Shown: positions 43,993 to 51,500 of the stretch, one piece after another
How the letters are laid out: each line of letters begins with the position of its first letter
Numbering within the stretch: the stretch's first letter is position 1
Origin: an uncultured Clostridia bacterium
Lineage (GTDB): Bacteria; Bacillota; Clostridia; Christensenellales; UBA1242
Assembly (NCBI GenBank): GCA_944351415.1
Contig: CALVPQ010000008.1
Coordinates: 1-56,381 of the forward strand
Direction: 5' to 3'
DNA: 56,381 nt
Made by a program: the position numbers and the translations under genes
The notes under the pieces: model-generated
The model's input: only the letters and a program-made list of their open reading frames with translations
Database searches by the model: none
What the model was told of the DNA's origin: nothing

Positions 43993-44068
43993 TGGTCGAG
44001 ATGGCGGGATTTGAACCCACGGCCTCATGGTCCCGAACCATGCGCGCTACCAACTGCGCTACATCTCG
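43993..44068 (-). tRNA. trnP: tRNA-Pro (anticodon CGG)
   Basis: The 76-nt gene includes an encoded CCA. Acceptor CGAGATG pairs with CATCTCG, discriminator A, anticodon loop TTCGGGA gives CGG, and the T-loop is TTCAAAT. CGG is a C-ending anticodon, reading only CCG, which is a rare codon in such an AT-rich genome. Confidence 0.94.
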
Positions 44069-44407
44069 TTTTAAATTAGGAAAATTACAAAACCTTTGTT
44101 TATGTTTTTTAGACCCAATTTCTCTAGTTTATCAGCTTTTTTTTGATGAAAATTATTGATTGTTATCTATTATATTAAATAAAAGCCCGCATCCTCTAGC
44201 CATTTTTATTTGCATAAAGCACGCCTTACATGAAGCAGGGCAAAAATTTATATCTTATGTAAGCAAAAATTATATATAAATATTTTTATATTTAAAGCAT
44301 AGCAGAAATTATTTTATGATTTTTCGCTAGTTTAAGAATATAAAAATTTTGAGTGAAAATAATTGATATGTATATTGCTAAATAAGTTTGAGCATAAAAA
44401 ATTTTTA
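44069..44407. other. A/T-rich gap between two tRNA genes
   Basis: No open frame of note. It holds several short A/T palindromes and a split inverted repeat (CTTACAT near 44223 with ATGTAAG near 44260), but no complete cloverleaf element and no clear terminator. Confidence 0.6.
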
Positions 44408-44481
44408 TGGAGCAGGTGACGGGAATCGGACCCGCGAATTACGCTTGGGAAGCGCACATTTTACCACTAAATTACACCTGC
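44408..44481 (-). tRNA. trnG: tRNA-Gly (anticodon CCC), unusual T-loop
   Basis: The 74-nt gene includes an encoded CCA. Acceptor GCAGGTG pairs with CACCTGC, discriminator T. The anticodon loop TTCCCAA gives CCC, on a stem with a G-T pair. The T-stem is GCGGG/CCCGT and the T-loop is TCCGATT, which lacks the near-universal T at position 55. CCC reads GGG codons. Confidence 0.88.
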
Positions 44482-44661
44482 ATATTGCATTAGGCTGATT
44501 GCTAGATAAATTTTATTTACAAATTTGTATACTTAAACAACATATTTCAAGCTATATAAGGTAAAAATTTTACTTACATAAAATTTTAAATAAATTTGCT
44601 AGATTTATATGTATTACACATTCATCACATAGCTTGCATTTAGTCTAGCCCAAATATGGCA
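44482..44661. other. A/T-rich gap after tRNA-Gly
   Basis: No gene found. It contains short palindromes (ACAAATTTGT near 44519, GTAAAAATTTTAC near 44561) and an imperfect inverted repeat with CTAG ends (near 44503 and 44606). It may hold a decayed structured element. Confidence 0.5.
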
Positions 44662-44756
44662 AAGATTGTGCTTAGTTTTATTTATTTAAAACTATAGTTT
44701 TTTAATACAAAAATTGTTTTTGCTTCTGTGCTATACAAGGGTCGCAACACAATCTT
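44662..44756. repeat. Possible decayed cloverleaf element (E10 candidate)
   Basis: AAGATTGTG (44662-44670) pairs with CACAATCTT (44748-44756), an outer-stem-like pair 95 nt apart, the same size as E1-E9. Inside are AGTTTT/AAAACT and CAAAAA/TTTTTG hairpins but the third arm is unclear and much is unpaired. Its right end overlaps the trpF stop codon by 2 nt. Confidence 0.35.
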
Positions 44757-45405
44757 ACTCTGCATGCTTTGCATTATAAACAAAAGCTTTCACCTTTTGT
44801 GCATCTTTCATGCCCTGCTCATTTTTGCAACCACTATTAACATCAACCCCATAAGGTTTTGCTATTTTTATCGCCTGAGCAACATTATCTGGAGTTAACC
44901 CACCTGCGAGAAATGCCGGTTTATCTAGACTTTGAATAAGCTTGGCACTTGCATTCCAGTCATGAGTTAGCCCTGTGCCTCCAACTTGGTCGGTTTTTAA
45001 GTTAAAACTATCAAGCAAATAATAGTCTGCATATTTTATTTTCTCTATATTTGAACATATCTTGCCGTCACTAGAAACATGAATAAGTCTTACAAGTTTT
45101 ATAAAAGGAAGAGCCTTAACTATTTTTTCAACTTCACTTTCACTGATAGAAGAATGAAGTTGAATAATATTATTTCCTATAAACTTTGAAAGTTCTATGA
45201 TTTCTTCGGCAGTTTCTATATGTGTTACCAAAGCCACATCGCATCTAGAATCTACAAAACTGCAGATTTCTTTGGCAGTTTCTTTATCCACAAAATCCAC
45301 ACTTGCATGCTGTTTGCCTACGAGGATTCCTATAATATCTGCTCCTGCCTGAATACACATTTTTGCATCTTCTACACTTCTATTTGCACATATCTTAACT
45401 TTCAT
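44755..45405 (-). CDS. trpF: Phosphoribosylanthranilate isomerase-like protein (orphan TrpF)
   Basis: A 216-residue TIM-barrel protein of the TrpF family, which converts phosphoribosylanthranilate to CdRP in tryptophan synthesis. The N-terminal KICANR keeps the catalytic Cys of the usual KICG motif though Gly is Ala. LLDSF keeps the catalytic Asp, and FLAGGLTPDNV and GVDVNSGCKN are the phosphate-binding end. No other trp gene is nearby, so it may be an orphan, HisA-like or repurposed enzyme. The start at 45405 lies 6 nt after TATAAT with no ribosome binding site: a predicted leaderless mRNA. Confidence 0.82.
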   Translation of the reverse strand: MKVKICANRSVEDAKMCIQAGADIIGILVGKQHASVDFVDKETAKEICSFVDSRCDVALVTHIETAEEIIELSKFIGNNIIQLHSSISESEVEKIVKALPFIKLVRLIHVSSDGKICSNIEKIKYADYYLLDSFNLKTDQVGGTGLTHDWNASAKLIQSLDKPAFLAGGLTPDNVAQAIKIAKPYGVDVNSGCKNEQGMKDAQKVKAFVYNAKHAE

Positions 45406-45411
45406 TTTTTT

Positions 45412-45440
45412 ATTATATTACTTTTCTCGATTTTTTGCAA
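45412..45440 (-). promoter_or_regulatory. Leaderless promoter of trpF-like gene
   Basis: The minus strand reads TTGCAA, a 17-nt spacer, TATAAT, six As, then ATG at 45405. No ribosome binding site. Confidence 0.7.
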
Positions 45441-45473
45441 CTCTTTTATATATTTTTTTATTGGCACTAGAAA

Positions 45474-45569
45474 GTGGCGGAAGATGTGCAAGCAAAATGC
45501 TTGCACCATAAAAAGCGAAGGCTTTTTATCAAATTTTCAAACCTAGTTTGAAAATTTATCTTCCGCCAC
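45474..45569 (+). repeat. Cloverleaf intergenic element E9
   Basis: The outer stem is GTGGCGGAAGAT (45474-45485) paired with 45558-45569. The arms are GTGCAAGCA with loop AAA (45486-45506), ATAAAAAGC with loop GAAG (45508-45529), and the A/T-rich AAATTTTCAAAC with loop CTA (45531-45557). A further 7-bp stem, GGCACTA (45463-45469) with TAGTGCC (45576-45582), extends the outer helix across a small internal loop. It lies between trpF and glmS, both minus strand. The most perfect copy in the window. Confidence 0.9.
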
Positions 45570-45672
45570 CTATTATAGTGCCTCATAAAAATATAGTTAT
45601 ATATAATTTTTTAAACCATTCACAAGAAAGTTTTTCAGCAGAAAAATAAAAAAATTACTACAGAACTTATAA

Positions 45673-47433
45673 TTATTCAACTGTTACACTTTTTGCAAGA
45701 TTTCTTGGTTTGTCTGGGTCTAACCCCTTTGCGACTGCAGTGAAATAGGCAAGTTTTTGCAGACTTAAAATTATTTGAAGTGGCATGAAAGCTTGCGAAA
45801 CTTTATTAACCTTAACAACAAAATCAAAAGCTTTTTCTATTTCATTATCTATATTAAGTGTTGTGAAAAGAATGAGTTTTCCACCACGTGCCTTAATTTC
45901 GCAGGCATTATTGAGAGTTTTATTGAAAACCTTTTCATCTGTTGCAATCACAATTACAGGAACGGTTTTATCTATTAATGCTATCACTCCATGCTTTAGT
46001 TCTCCGCTTGGCTCCGCGCTTGAAAAAATATATGTTATTTCCTTTAATTTTAAAGAAGCTTCCTTTGCTGTTATATAATCTCTTTTACGCCCTATAAAAA
46101 ATACTTTTTCAAAATTTGCAAGTTTTGATGCAAGGCTTTTAAGAATATTATCATCACCAAAATCTATTTGACGCTTAAAATTTTGAAGTGGAAAAATATA
46201 ATCTATGCCTTTAAGATAATTTGTTATGATATAAAGCACAATACACTGAGCAAAATAAGCTTTTGTTGAGGCAACAGCTTTTTCCTGACCTGCTAGAATA
46301 GGAAAATTTAATATAGCCTTATGGGCAATACTGCTATATTCAGTATTAGTTATAGAAACAACTATCCCTCCTCTATTTTTGCAATATTCAAGAGCTGATA
46401 AAGTGTCTGCAGTTTCTCCGCTTTGAGATATAAAAATACAAAGGCTCTTTTCATCTATATTTAAGTTTTTATATATTATTTCACTTGCTATTTCACAAAA
46501 AACATCAATATTAAAAGCATCTCGCATATAGCTTTCACCGATAAGTCCTGCATGATAAGCCGTGCCACAACCTATTAAATATATCCTATCAAATTCTTTG
46601 TTCTTGAGTATCTCTAATTTTTCTTTCATAGCATAACTTTGGTAGACTTCAATAATTTTTTCAAGTGCTATTCTGCTTTGATAAATTTCTTTTAACATAA
46701 AATGTGAATAACCTGAAAGTTCTTCATTTATAAAACTAAAATCAAGTTTTTCAGGCTGTTTTTTTATAATTTTATTATTTTTATCATAAATTATCACTTC
46801 TTTTTTAGAAAATTTTCCATAATCACCATCTTCTAGGGTTATATAAGAATCAGCAAAGCCAACAAAACACGAAGGGTCGCTGGCAATAAGAGCACAGTCA
46901 TTGCCAAGCCCTATATATAGCGGACTTTTATTTTTTGCAAAATATATATAATCACTATTTTTTGATATTATTGCAAGTGCATAAGAACCAATCAGTTTTT
47001 CCCTTACCCTTCTTAAATTGTTAATATTGAGTTTACAATCAAATAATTTGGCAATCACTTCACTATCAGTTTGTCCATAAAAATACTTTCCTTTTTTAAT
47101 TAAATCCCCTTTTAATTCTTCATAATTTTCAATAATCCCATTATGCACAAGTGCTGTGTCTCCACAAGATGAAAAATGCGGGTGACAATTTTCTATTGAA
47201 ATGCCACCATGTGTTGCCCATCTTGTATGAGCAAGCCCAATACCAAAGGTTGCAACTTCCTTTATGGTTGGTTTTAATTTTTCTACGACCCCTGTTGCTT
47301 TATAGGTTGTAAAATTGCTACCCCTTTTTATTACCATACCTGAAGAGTCATACCCACGATATTCAAGACGTTCAAGCCCTAAATATAAATTGCTTTCAAC
47401 ATTCCCACCAATATAGCCAATTATTCCGCACAT
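45673..47433 (-). CDS. glmS: Glutamine-fructose-6-phosphate aminotransferase GlmS
   Basis: GlmS makes glucosamine-6-phosphate, the first step to UDP-GlcNAc for peptidoglycan. The 586-residue protein starts MCGIIGYIGG with the nucleophile Cys at position 2. The glutaminase domain has HTRWATHGG and HNGIIENYEELK; two SIS isomerase domains follow (IYLIGCGTAYHAG, then SQSGETADT) and the C-terminus ends NLAKSVTVE, the typical end. Length is slightly short of 600. AAGGAG precedes the ATG. No glmS ribozyme core is visible in the 163-nt gap to the divergent glmU-like gene. Confidence 0.96.
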   Translation of the reverse strand: MCGIIGYIGGNVESNLYLGLERLEYRGYDSSGMVIKRGSNFTTYKATGVVEKLKPTIKEVATFGIGLAHTRWATHGGISIENCHPHFSSCGDTALVHNGIIENYEELKGDLIKKGKYFYGQTDSEVIAKLFDCKLNINNLRRVREKLIGSYALAIISKNSDYIYFAKNKSPLYIGLGNDCALIASDPSCFVGFADSYITLEDGDYGKFSKKEVIIYDKNNKIIKKQPEKLDFSFINEELSGYSHFMLKEIYQSRIALEKIIEVYQSYAMKEKLEILKNKEFDRIYLIGCGTAYHAGLIGESYMRDAFNIDVFCEIASEIIYKNLNIDEKSLCIFISQSGETADTLSALEYCKNRGGIVVSITNTEYSSIAHKAILNFPILAGQEKAVASTKAYFAQCIVLYIITNYLKGIDYIFPLQNFKRQIDFGDDNILKSLASKLANFEKVFFIGRKRDYITAKEASLKLKEITYIFSSAEPSGELKHGVIALIDKTVPVIVIATDEKVFNKTLNNACEIKARGGKLILFTTLNIDNEIEKAFDFVVKVNKVSQAFMPLQIILSLQKLAYFTAVAKGLDPDKPRNLAKSVTVE

Positions 47434-47596
47434 CTTATACTCCTTAATTAAAAATTAGCCAAGTTAACCTTGCCTTTAGTTATTATTATGAGCTTAGATA
47501 GTTATTGTTGAATGAAAAAATTGTATATTTTTAAATTTTATAATTTTTGCAACTTATTTTAAATTGATTCATAAAAAATAGTATTTAGGAGCTTTT

Positions 47597-48208
47597 ATGA
47601 CAAAATTTTTAAATAAAAATAGCTGTTTTATTGGCAAAAATGTGGTGTTTGGCAAAAATGTTACTATATATGAAAATAATCATTTAGATGGGAATTCCTG
47701 TATTGGTGACAACAGTGTTATCTTGCCAAATAATTATATAATAAACAGCAATATAGGGGCTGGTTGCACTGTGCACTCAAGTGTGATAGAAGATAGCTTG
47801 GTTGAGAATAATGTTACAATAGGACCTTTTGCAAGACTTCGCCCTAAAAGTGTAGTTAAAGATAATTGCAAAATTGGGAATTTTGTTGAAATAAAAAATT
47901 CTATCATTGGCAAAGGTTGCAAAATAAGCCATTTAGCTTATGTTGGTGATAGTGAAATTGGGCAAAACTGCAATATTGGCTGTGGGGTTATTTTTGCAAA
48001 CTACAACGGAAGAACTAAGAATAAATGTAAAGTTGGAGAGCACGTTTTTATTGGCTCTAATTGCAACATCATTGCCCCTGTTGTTATTGATGATAACAGC
48101 TATATATGTGCAGGAACAACTGTTACTGAAAATGTGAATAAAGAGGATTTCGTGATTGGAAGAGTAAGGCAAGAAAATAAAGCCAATAAAGCAAAAAAAT
48201 ATTTTTAA
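47597..48208 (+). CDS. Stand-alone GlmU C-terminal acetyltransferase domain (left-handed beta-helix)
   Basis: A 203-residue hexapeptide-repeat protein matching the acetyltransferase half of GlmU: GPFARLRPKS (Arg), NFVEIKNSIIG (Lys), SHLAYVGDSEIG (catalytic His, Tyr), IFANYNGRTKNKCKVGEHVFIGSN (Asn, Lys), and AGTTVTENV...IGRVRQ. The N-terminal nucleotidyl-transferase domain of about 230 residues is entirely absent; the frame starts at the beta-helix. It would acetylate glucosamine-1-phosphate to GlcNAc-1-P, between GlmM and a separate uridylyltransferase. It is divergent from glmS and 151 nt before glmM. AGGAG precedes the ATG. Confidence 0.85.
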   Translation: MTKFLNKNSCFIGKNVVFGKNVTIYENNHLDGNSCIGDNSVILPNNYIINSNIGAGCTVHSSVIEDSLVENNVTIGPFARLRPKSVVKDNCKIGNFVEIKNSIIGKGCKISHLAYVGDSEIGQNCNIGCGVIFANYNGRTKNKCKVGEHVFIGSNCNIIAPVVIDDNSYICAGTTVTENVNKEDFVIGRVRQENKANKAKKYF

Positions 48209-48359
48209 AATATTTTTATTTGTTATATAAAAATTTACATATTTAATTTTTGTTTTTTAAATATTTATTTTTTATTTTTTTATTTTTTTCCCTATTTTTT
48301 TATTATTTTTTTAAAATAATTTTGTCGATTTATTTTAATTTTATTTAAAGGAGAACGCT

Positions 48360-49661
48360 ATGGGTATTTATTTTGGAACTGATGGACTACGTGGAATTTA
48401 TGGCGAAGAACTTACGCCAAGTATTGCCTTTAAGTGTGGAAATAGTTTAAGTAGGTTTTGCAAAAAGAAAAAGGTTGTTATTGGAAAGGATACAAGGGTT
48501 ACAAGCGATATTCTGACTCTGTCTGTGGCAAATGGGCTTATGCAAAATGGTGTTGATGTGATTGATATTGGTTTAGCCCCCACTCCCGCCGTTGCCTTTT
48601 TAACTAAGGCTCTTGAATGTGATTATGGCATTGTGATTTCGGCATCTCATAATCCACCTATATATAATGGAATTAAAATTTTTGACCATGATGGTTATAA
48701 AATTGCAGAGACAACAGAAAATAGTATAGAACGTAAGTTTATGTCTCAAGTAAGTGAGCCTTTCTTTAACGTTGGAAGATATAATTATCAGCCAGAGTAT
48801 GTTAAAAAATATATAGAGAAAATAACAACAAATATTGGAAAGCTTAATGGTCTAAAAATTGTTATTGATTGTGGAAATGGAGCTTCAAGTAGAATTGTAA
48901 AAAAAATATTTAAAAATTTGGGAGCAAATGTTTTAGTTGTTAATAATAAGACTGATGGCTTAAGTATAAATGAAAATTCTGGAGCATTACACCCTCAAAA
49001 CATGGCATCAATTGTTATTAAGGAAAAAGCTGACCTTGGAATTGCTTTAGATGGTGATGCTGATAGAATTATTGCCTGTGATGAACATGGAGAACTGATT
49101 GATGGTGATGATATTTTGTTTATACTTGCATCATTTTTTAAAAGTAAAGTAGATGCAGTTGTAGGAACAACTATGTCTAACAAAGGGTTGGAAAATGCAC
49201 TAAATAAAAAAGGCATCACCTTACTTCGAGCTGATGTTGGAGACAAGTATGTTATTGAAAGAATGAAAAACAATAATATCCTTCTTGGCGGAGAACCTTC
49301 TGGACATATTATTGTTAAATCTTTTAGCACAACTGGAGACGGAATTTTGACAGGATTACTTCTTGCCGACATTATCAAAAAAACTGCAAAGCCGCTATCT
49401 AAGCTTATAAACTATAAAAAATACCCGCAGATAAATATCAATGTTGAAGTGATTGATAAATTCCGTATTTTAAATAGTGAAAAGCTTACAAATGAAACAT
49501 TGCGTTTGCAGCAGCAATTTGCTAGCTTTGGGCATGTGCTTGTGAGAGCAAGTGGAACAGAAAACAAAATCCGCATAATGTGTGAGCATAAGTCAAGATT
49601 AGTCGCTTTAAGGTCGGCACAGGGTTTAGAAAAAATTGTTAAGGAAATTAGTCAAAGATAA
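48360..49661 (+). CDS. glmM: Phosphoglucosamine mutase GlmM
   Basis: GlmM interconverts glucosamine-6-phosphate and glucosamine-1-phosphate. The 433-residue alpha-D-phosphohexomutase has the N-terminal FGTDGLRG at residues 5-12, the phosphoserine loop SASHNPP (Ser96) near residues 94-100, the metal-binding DGDADR near 236-241, GGEPSGHI near 300-307, and the phosphate-binding RASGTENKIR near the C-terminus. It is slightly shorter than typical (about 445). AAGGAG lies 7 nt before the ATG. Together with glmS and the GlmU acetyltransferase domain it supplies most of the UDP-GlcNAc pathway. Confidence 0.96.
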   Translation: MGIYFGTDGLRGIYGEELTPSIAFKCGNSLSRFCKKKKVVIGKDTRVTSDILTLSVANGLMQNGVDVIDIGLAPTPAVAFLTKALECDYGIVISASHNPPIYNGIKIFDHDGYKIAETTENSIERKFMSQVSEPFFNVGRYNYQPEYVKKYIEKITTNIGKLNGLKIVIDCGNGASSRIVKKIFKNLGANVLVVNNKTDGLSINENSGALHPQNMASIVIKEKADLGIALDGDADRIIACDEHGELIDGDDILFILASFFKSKVDAVVGTTMSNKGLENALNKKGITLLRADVGDKYVIERMKNNNILLGGEPSGHIIVKSFSTTGDGILTGLLLADIIKKTAKPLSKLINYKKYPQININVEVIDKFRILNSEKLTNETLRLQQQFASFGHVLVRASGTENKIRIMCEHKSRLVALRSAQGLEKIVKEISQR

Positions 49662-49732
49662 AAAGTCAAAATTCATTGTTATTATAAAAATTTATTTATT
49701 AAAAACTTCTTATAAAAAATTTTGCATGATTG

Positions 49733-49763
49733 AAAAAAGTGGGCTTTTAAATAAAACCCACTT
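49733..49763 (-). terminator. Terminator after lipoprotein gene copy 1
   Basis: The hairpin with arms AGTGGG and CCCACT plus inner A/T pairs is followed by six Ts on the minus strand. In the second repeat copy (near 50634-50656) the outer pairs and the T-run are missing because the duplication boundary cuts the hairpin. Confidence 0.75.
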
Positions 49764-49784
49764 TGTTTTCTTAAAATTTATAGA

Positions 49785-50507
49785 TTATTCAGCAACTACT
49801 ACTTCGTATATGTCTTGGCTGTTTTCAACAAGTTGTGCAGTGTAGCCTTCTGCAACGAAATTTGTGTTTTCACCTTCTGCTAAGTTGTTTGCAGGGTTGA
49901 AATTATGGAATGTTCCACCAGTTACTGAGAATGTTGCTGTTTGTGCATCATAATTTGCATCATTGCAGTTTAAAGTGTATCTATAGTCACTTTGTTGGCT
50001 AAGTTGTTGAATAGAATATTCTCCACCTTTGATTTCGACGCTACCTTCGTCAATATATACAGCTGAAATGTTTCCAATAAATGTTCCGTTTTCAATTACA
50101 AGTTTGCCAGCATCCATAACGTCAAGAGCATAGCAGTCATTTTCAAGTGCATGAATGGTTCCATTTCCAGTTATAGTTAAGTTTCCGTTTTCACGAACTG
50201 AGATAACTGACCATTTGTTTGCACCAGGTGTTTGGTCATCCCACAAAGCTGTTTCATTTGAAAGTGTTTTGCCGTTTAAGTCAAGTGTAACTTCGCGTGT
50301 AACCATAATAACATCTTCAACAACGATATCGTCTGTGAGTTTGATTATATCGTCATCCCCTTCAAGAGCGGTTACAAGTTCTTGATATGATGATACTTCA
50401 GCTGTTGTCTCATCATCGCCACAAGCTGTAAGCATGAAGAGTGTTGAAACCATCATGATTAGAGCAACGATTGATATGATAATTTTTTTAGATTTTGTTA
50501 ATTGCAT
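49785..50507 (-). CDS. Lipoprotein with beta-helix-like domain, copy 1
   Basis: A 240-residue predicted lipoprotein. The signal peptide (basic MQLTKSKK, hydrophobic core) ends in the lipobox LTAC with Cys29 as the lipidated residue. An acidic segment then a right-handed parallel beta-helix-like repeat region follows (LDLNGKTLSN, NLTITGNGTIHA, KLVIENGTFIGN, SVEIKGGEYSI, FSVTGGTFHNF), the pattern seen in pectate-lyase-like or carbohydrate-binding folds. No catalytic motif was found. Anchored outside the membrane. Identical to copy 2. AGGAGG precedes the ATG. It follows an ABC exporter operon and has its own terminator. Confidence 0.82.
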   Translation of the reverse strand: MQLTKSKKIIISIVALIMMVSTLFMLTACGDDETTAEVSSYQELVTALEGDDDIIKLTDDIVVEDVIMVTREVTLDLNGKTLSNETALWDDQTPGANKWSVISVRENGNLTITGNGTIHALENDCYALDVMDAGKLVIENGTFIGNISAVYIDEGSVEIKGGEYSIQQLSQQSDYRYTLNCNDANYDAQTATFSVTGGTFHNFNPANNLAEGENTNFVAEGYTAQLVENSQDIYEVVVAE

Positions 50508-50678
50508 ATTCCCTCCTCCTTTCTTATTAGCAATTTATCTATTTTCACTATAACACTTTTCTTTTTTTTAAGCAAACAATTTTGCATCTTTTTTGCATCT
50601 TTTTATTTATAATGGCAAATCTTTCTTGTCAAATGGGCTTTTAAATAAAACCCACTTTGTTTTCTTAAAATTTATAGA

Positions 50679-51401
50679 TTATTCAGCAACTACTACTTCG
50701 TATATGTCTTGGCTGTTTTCAACAAGTTGTGCAGTGTAGCCTTCTGCAACGAAATTTGTGTTTTCACCTTCTGCTAAGTTGTTTGCAGGGTTGAAATTAT
50801 GGAATGTTCCACCAGTTACTGAGAATGTTGCTGTTTGTGCATCATAATTTGCATCATTGCAGTTTAAAGTGTATCTATAGTCACTTTGTTGGCTAAGTTG
50901 TTGAATAGAATATTCTCCACCTTTGATTTCGACGCTACCTTCGTCAATATATACAGCTGAAATGTTTCCAATAAATGTTCCGTTTTCAATTACAAGTTTG
51001 CCAGCATCCATAACGTCAAGAGCATAGCAGTCATTTTCAAGTGCATGAATGGTTCCATTTCCAGTTATAGTTAAGTTTCCGTTTTCACGAACTGAGATAA
51101 CTGACCATTTGTTTGCACCAGGTGTTTGGTCATCCCACAAAGCTGTTTCATTTGAAAGTGTTTTGCCGTTTAAGTCAAGTGTAACTTCGCGTGTAACCAT
51201 AATAACATCTTCAACAACGATATCGTCTGTGAGTTTGATTATATCGTCATCCCCTTCAAGAGCGGTTACAAGTTCTTGATATGATGATACTTCAGCTGTT
51301 GTCTCATCATCGCCACAAGCTGTAAGCATGAAGAGTGTTGAAACCATCATGATTAGAGCAACGATTGATATGATAATTTTTTTAGATTTTGTTAATTGCA
51401 T
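50679..51401 (-). CDS. Lipoprotein with beta-helix-like domain, copy 2
   Basis: Identical in protein sequence to the gene at 49785, including the LTAC lipobox and the beta-helix-like repeats. It is the upstream copy with respect to transcription, 100 nt after the ABC permease stop. Its downstream terminator is broken at the duplication junction, so transcripts should read through into copy 1. AGGAGG precedes the ATG. Two identical tandem copies would double the dose of this surface lipoprotein, or may collapse again by recombination. Confidence 0.82.
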   Translation of the reverse strand: MQLTKSKKIIISIVALIMMVSTLFMLTACGDDETTAEVSSYQELVTALEGDDDIIKLTDDIVVEDVIMVTREVTLDLNGKTLSNETALWDDQTPGANKWSVISVRENGNLTITGNGTIHALENDCYALDVMDAGKLVIENGTFIGNISAVYIDEGSVEIKGGEYSIQQLSQQSDYRYTLNCNDANYDAQTATFSVTGGTFHNFNPANNLAEGENTNFVAEGYTAQLVENSQDIYEVVVAE

Positions 51402-51500
51402 ATTCCCTCCTCCTTTCTTATTAGCAATTTATCTATTTTCACTATAACACTTTTCTTTTTTTTAAGCAAACAATTTTGCATCTTTTTTGCATCTTTTTAT

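Noticed and set aside
47434..47596. glmS ribozyme upstream of glmS
   Set aside because: The gap to the divergent gene is only 163 nt and the characteristic AGCGCC core and pseudoknot sequences are absent.
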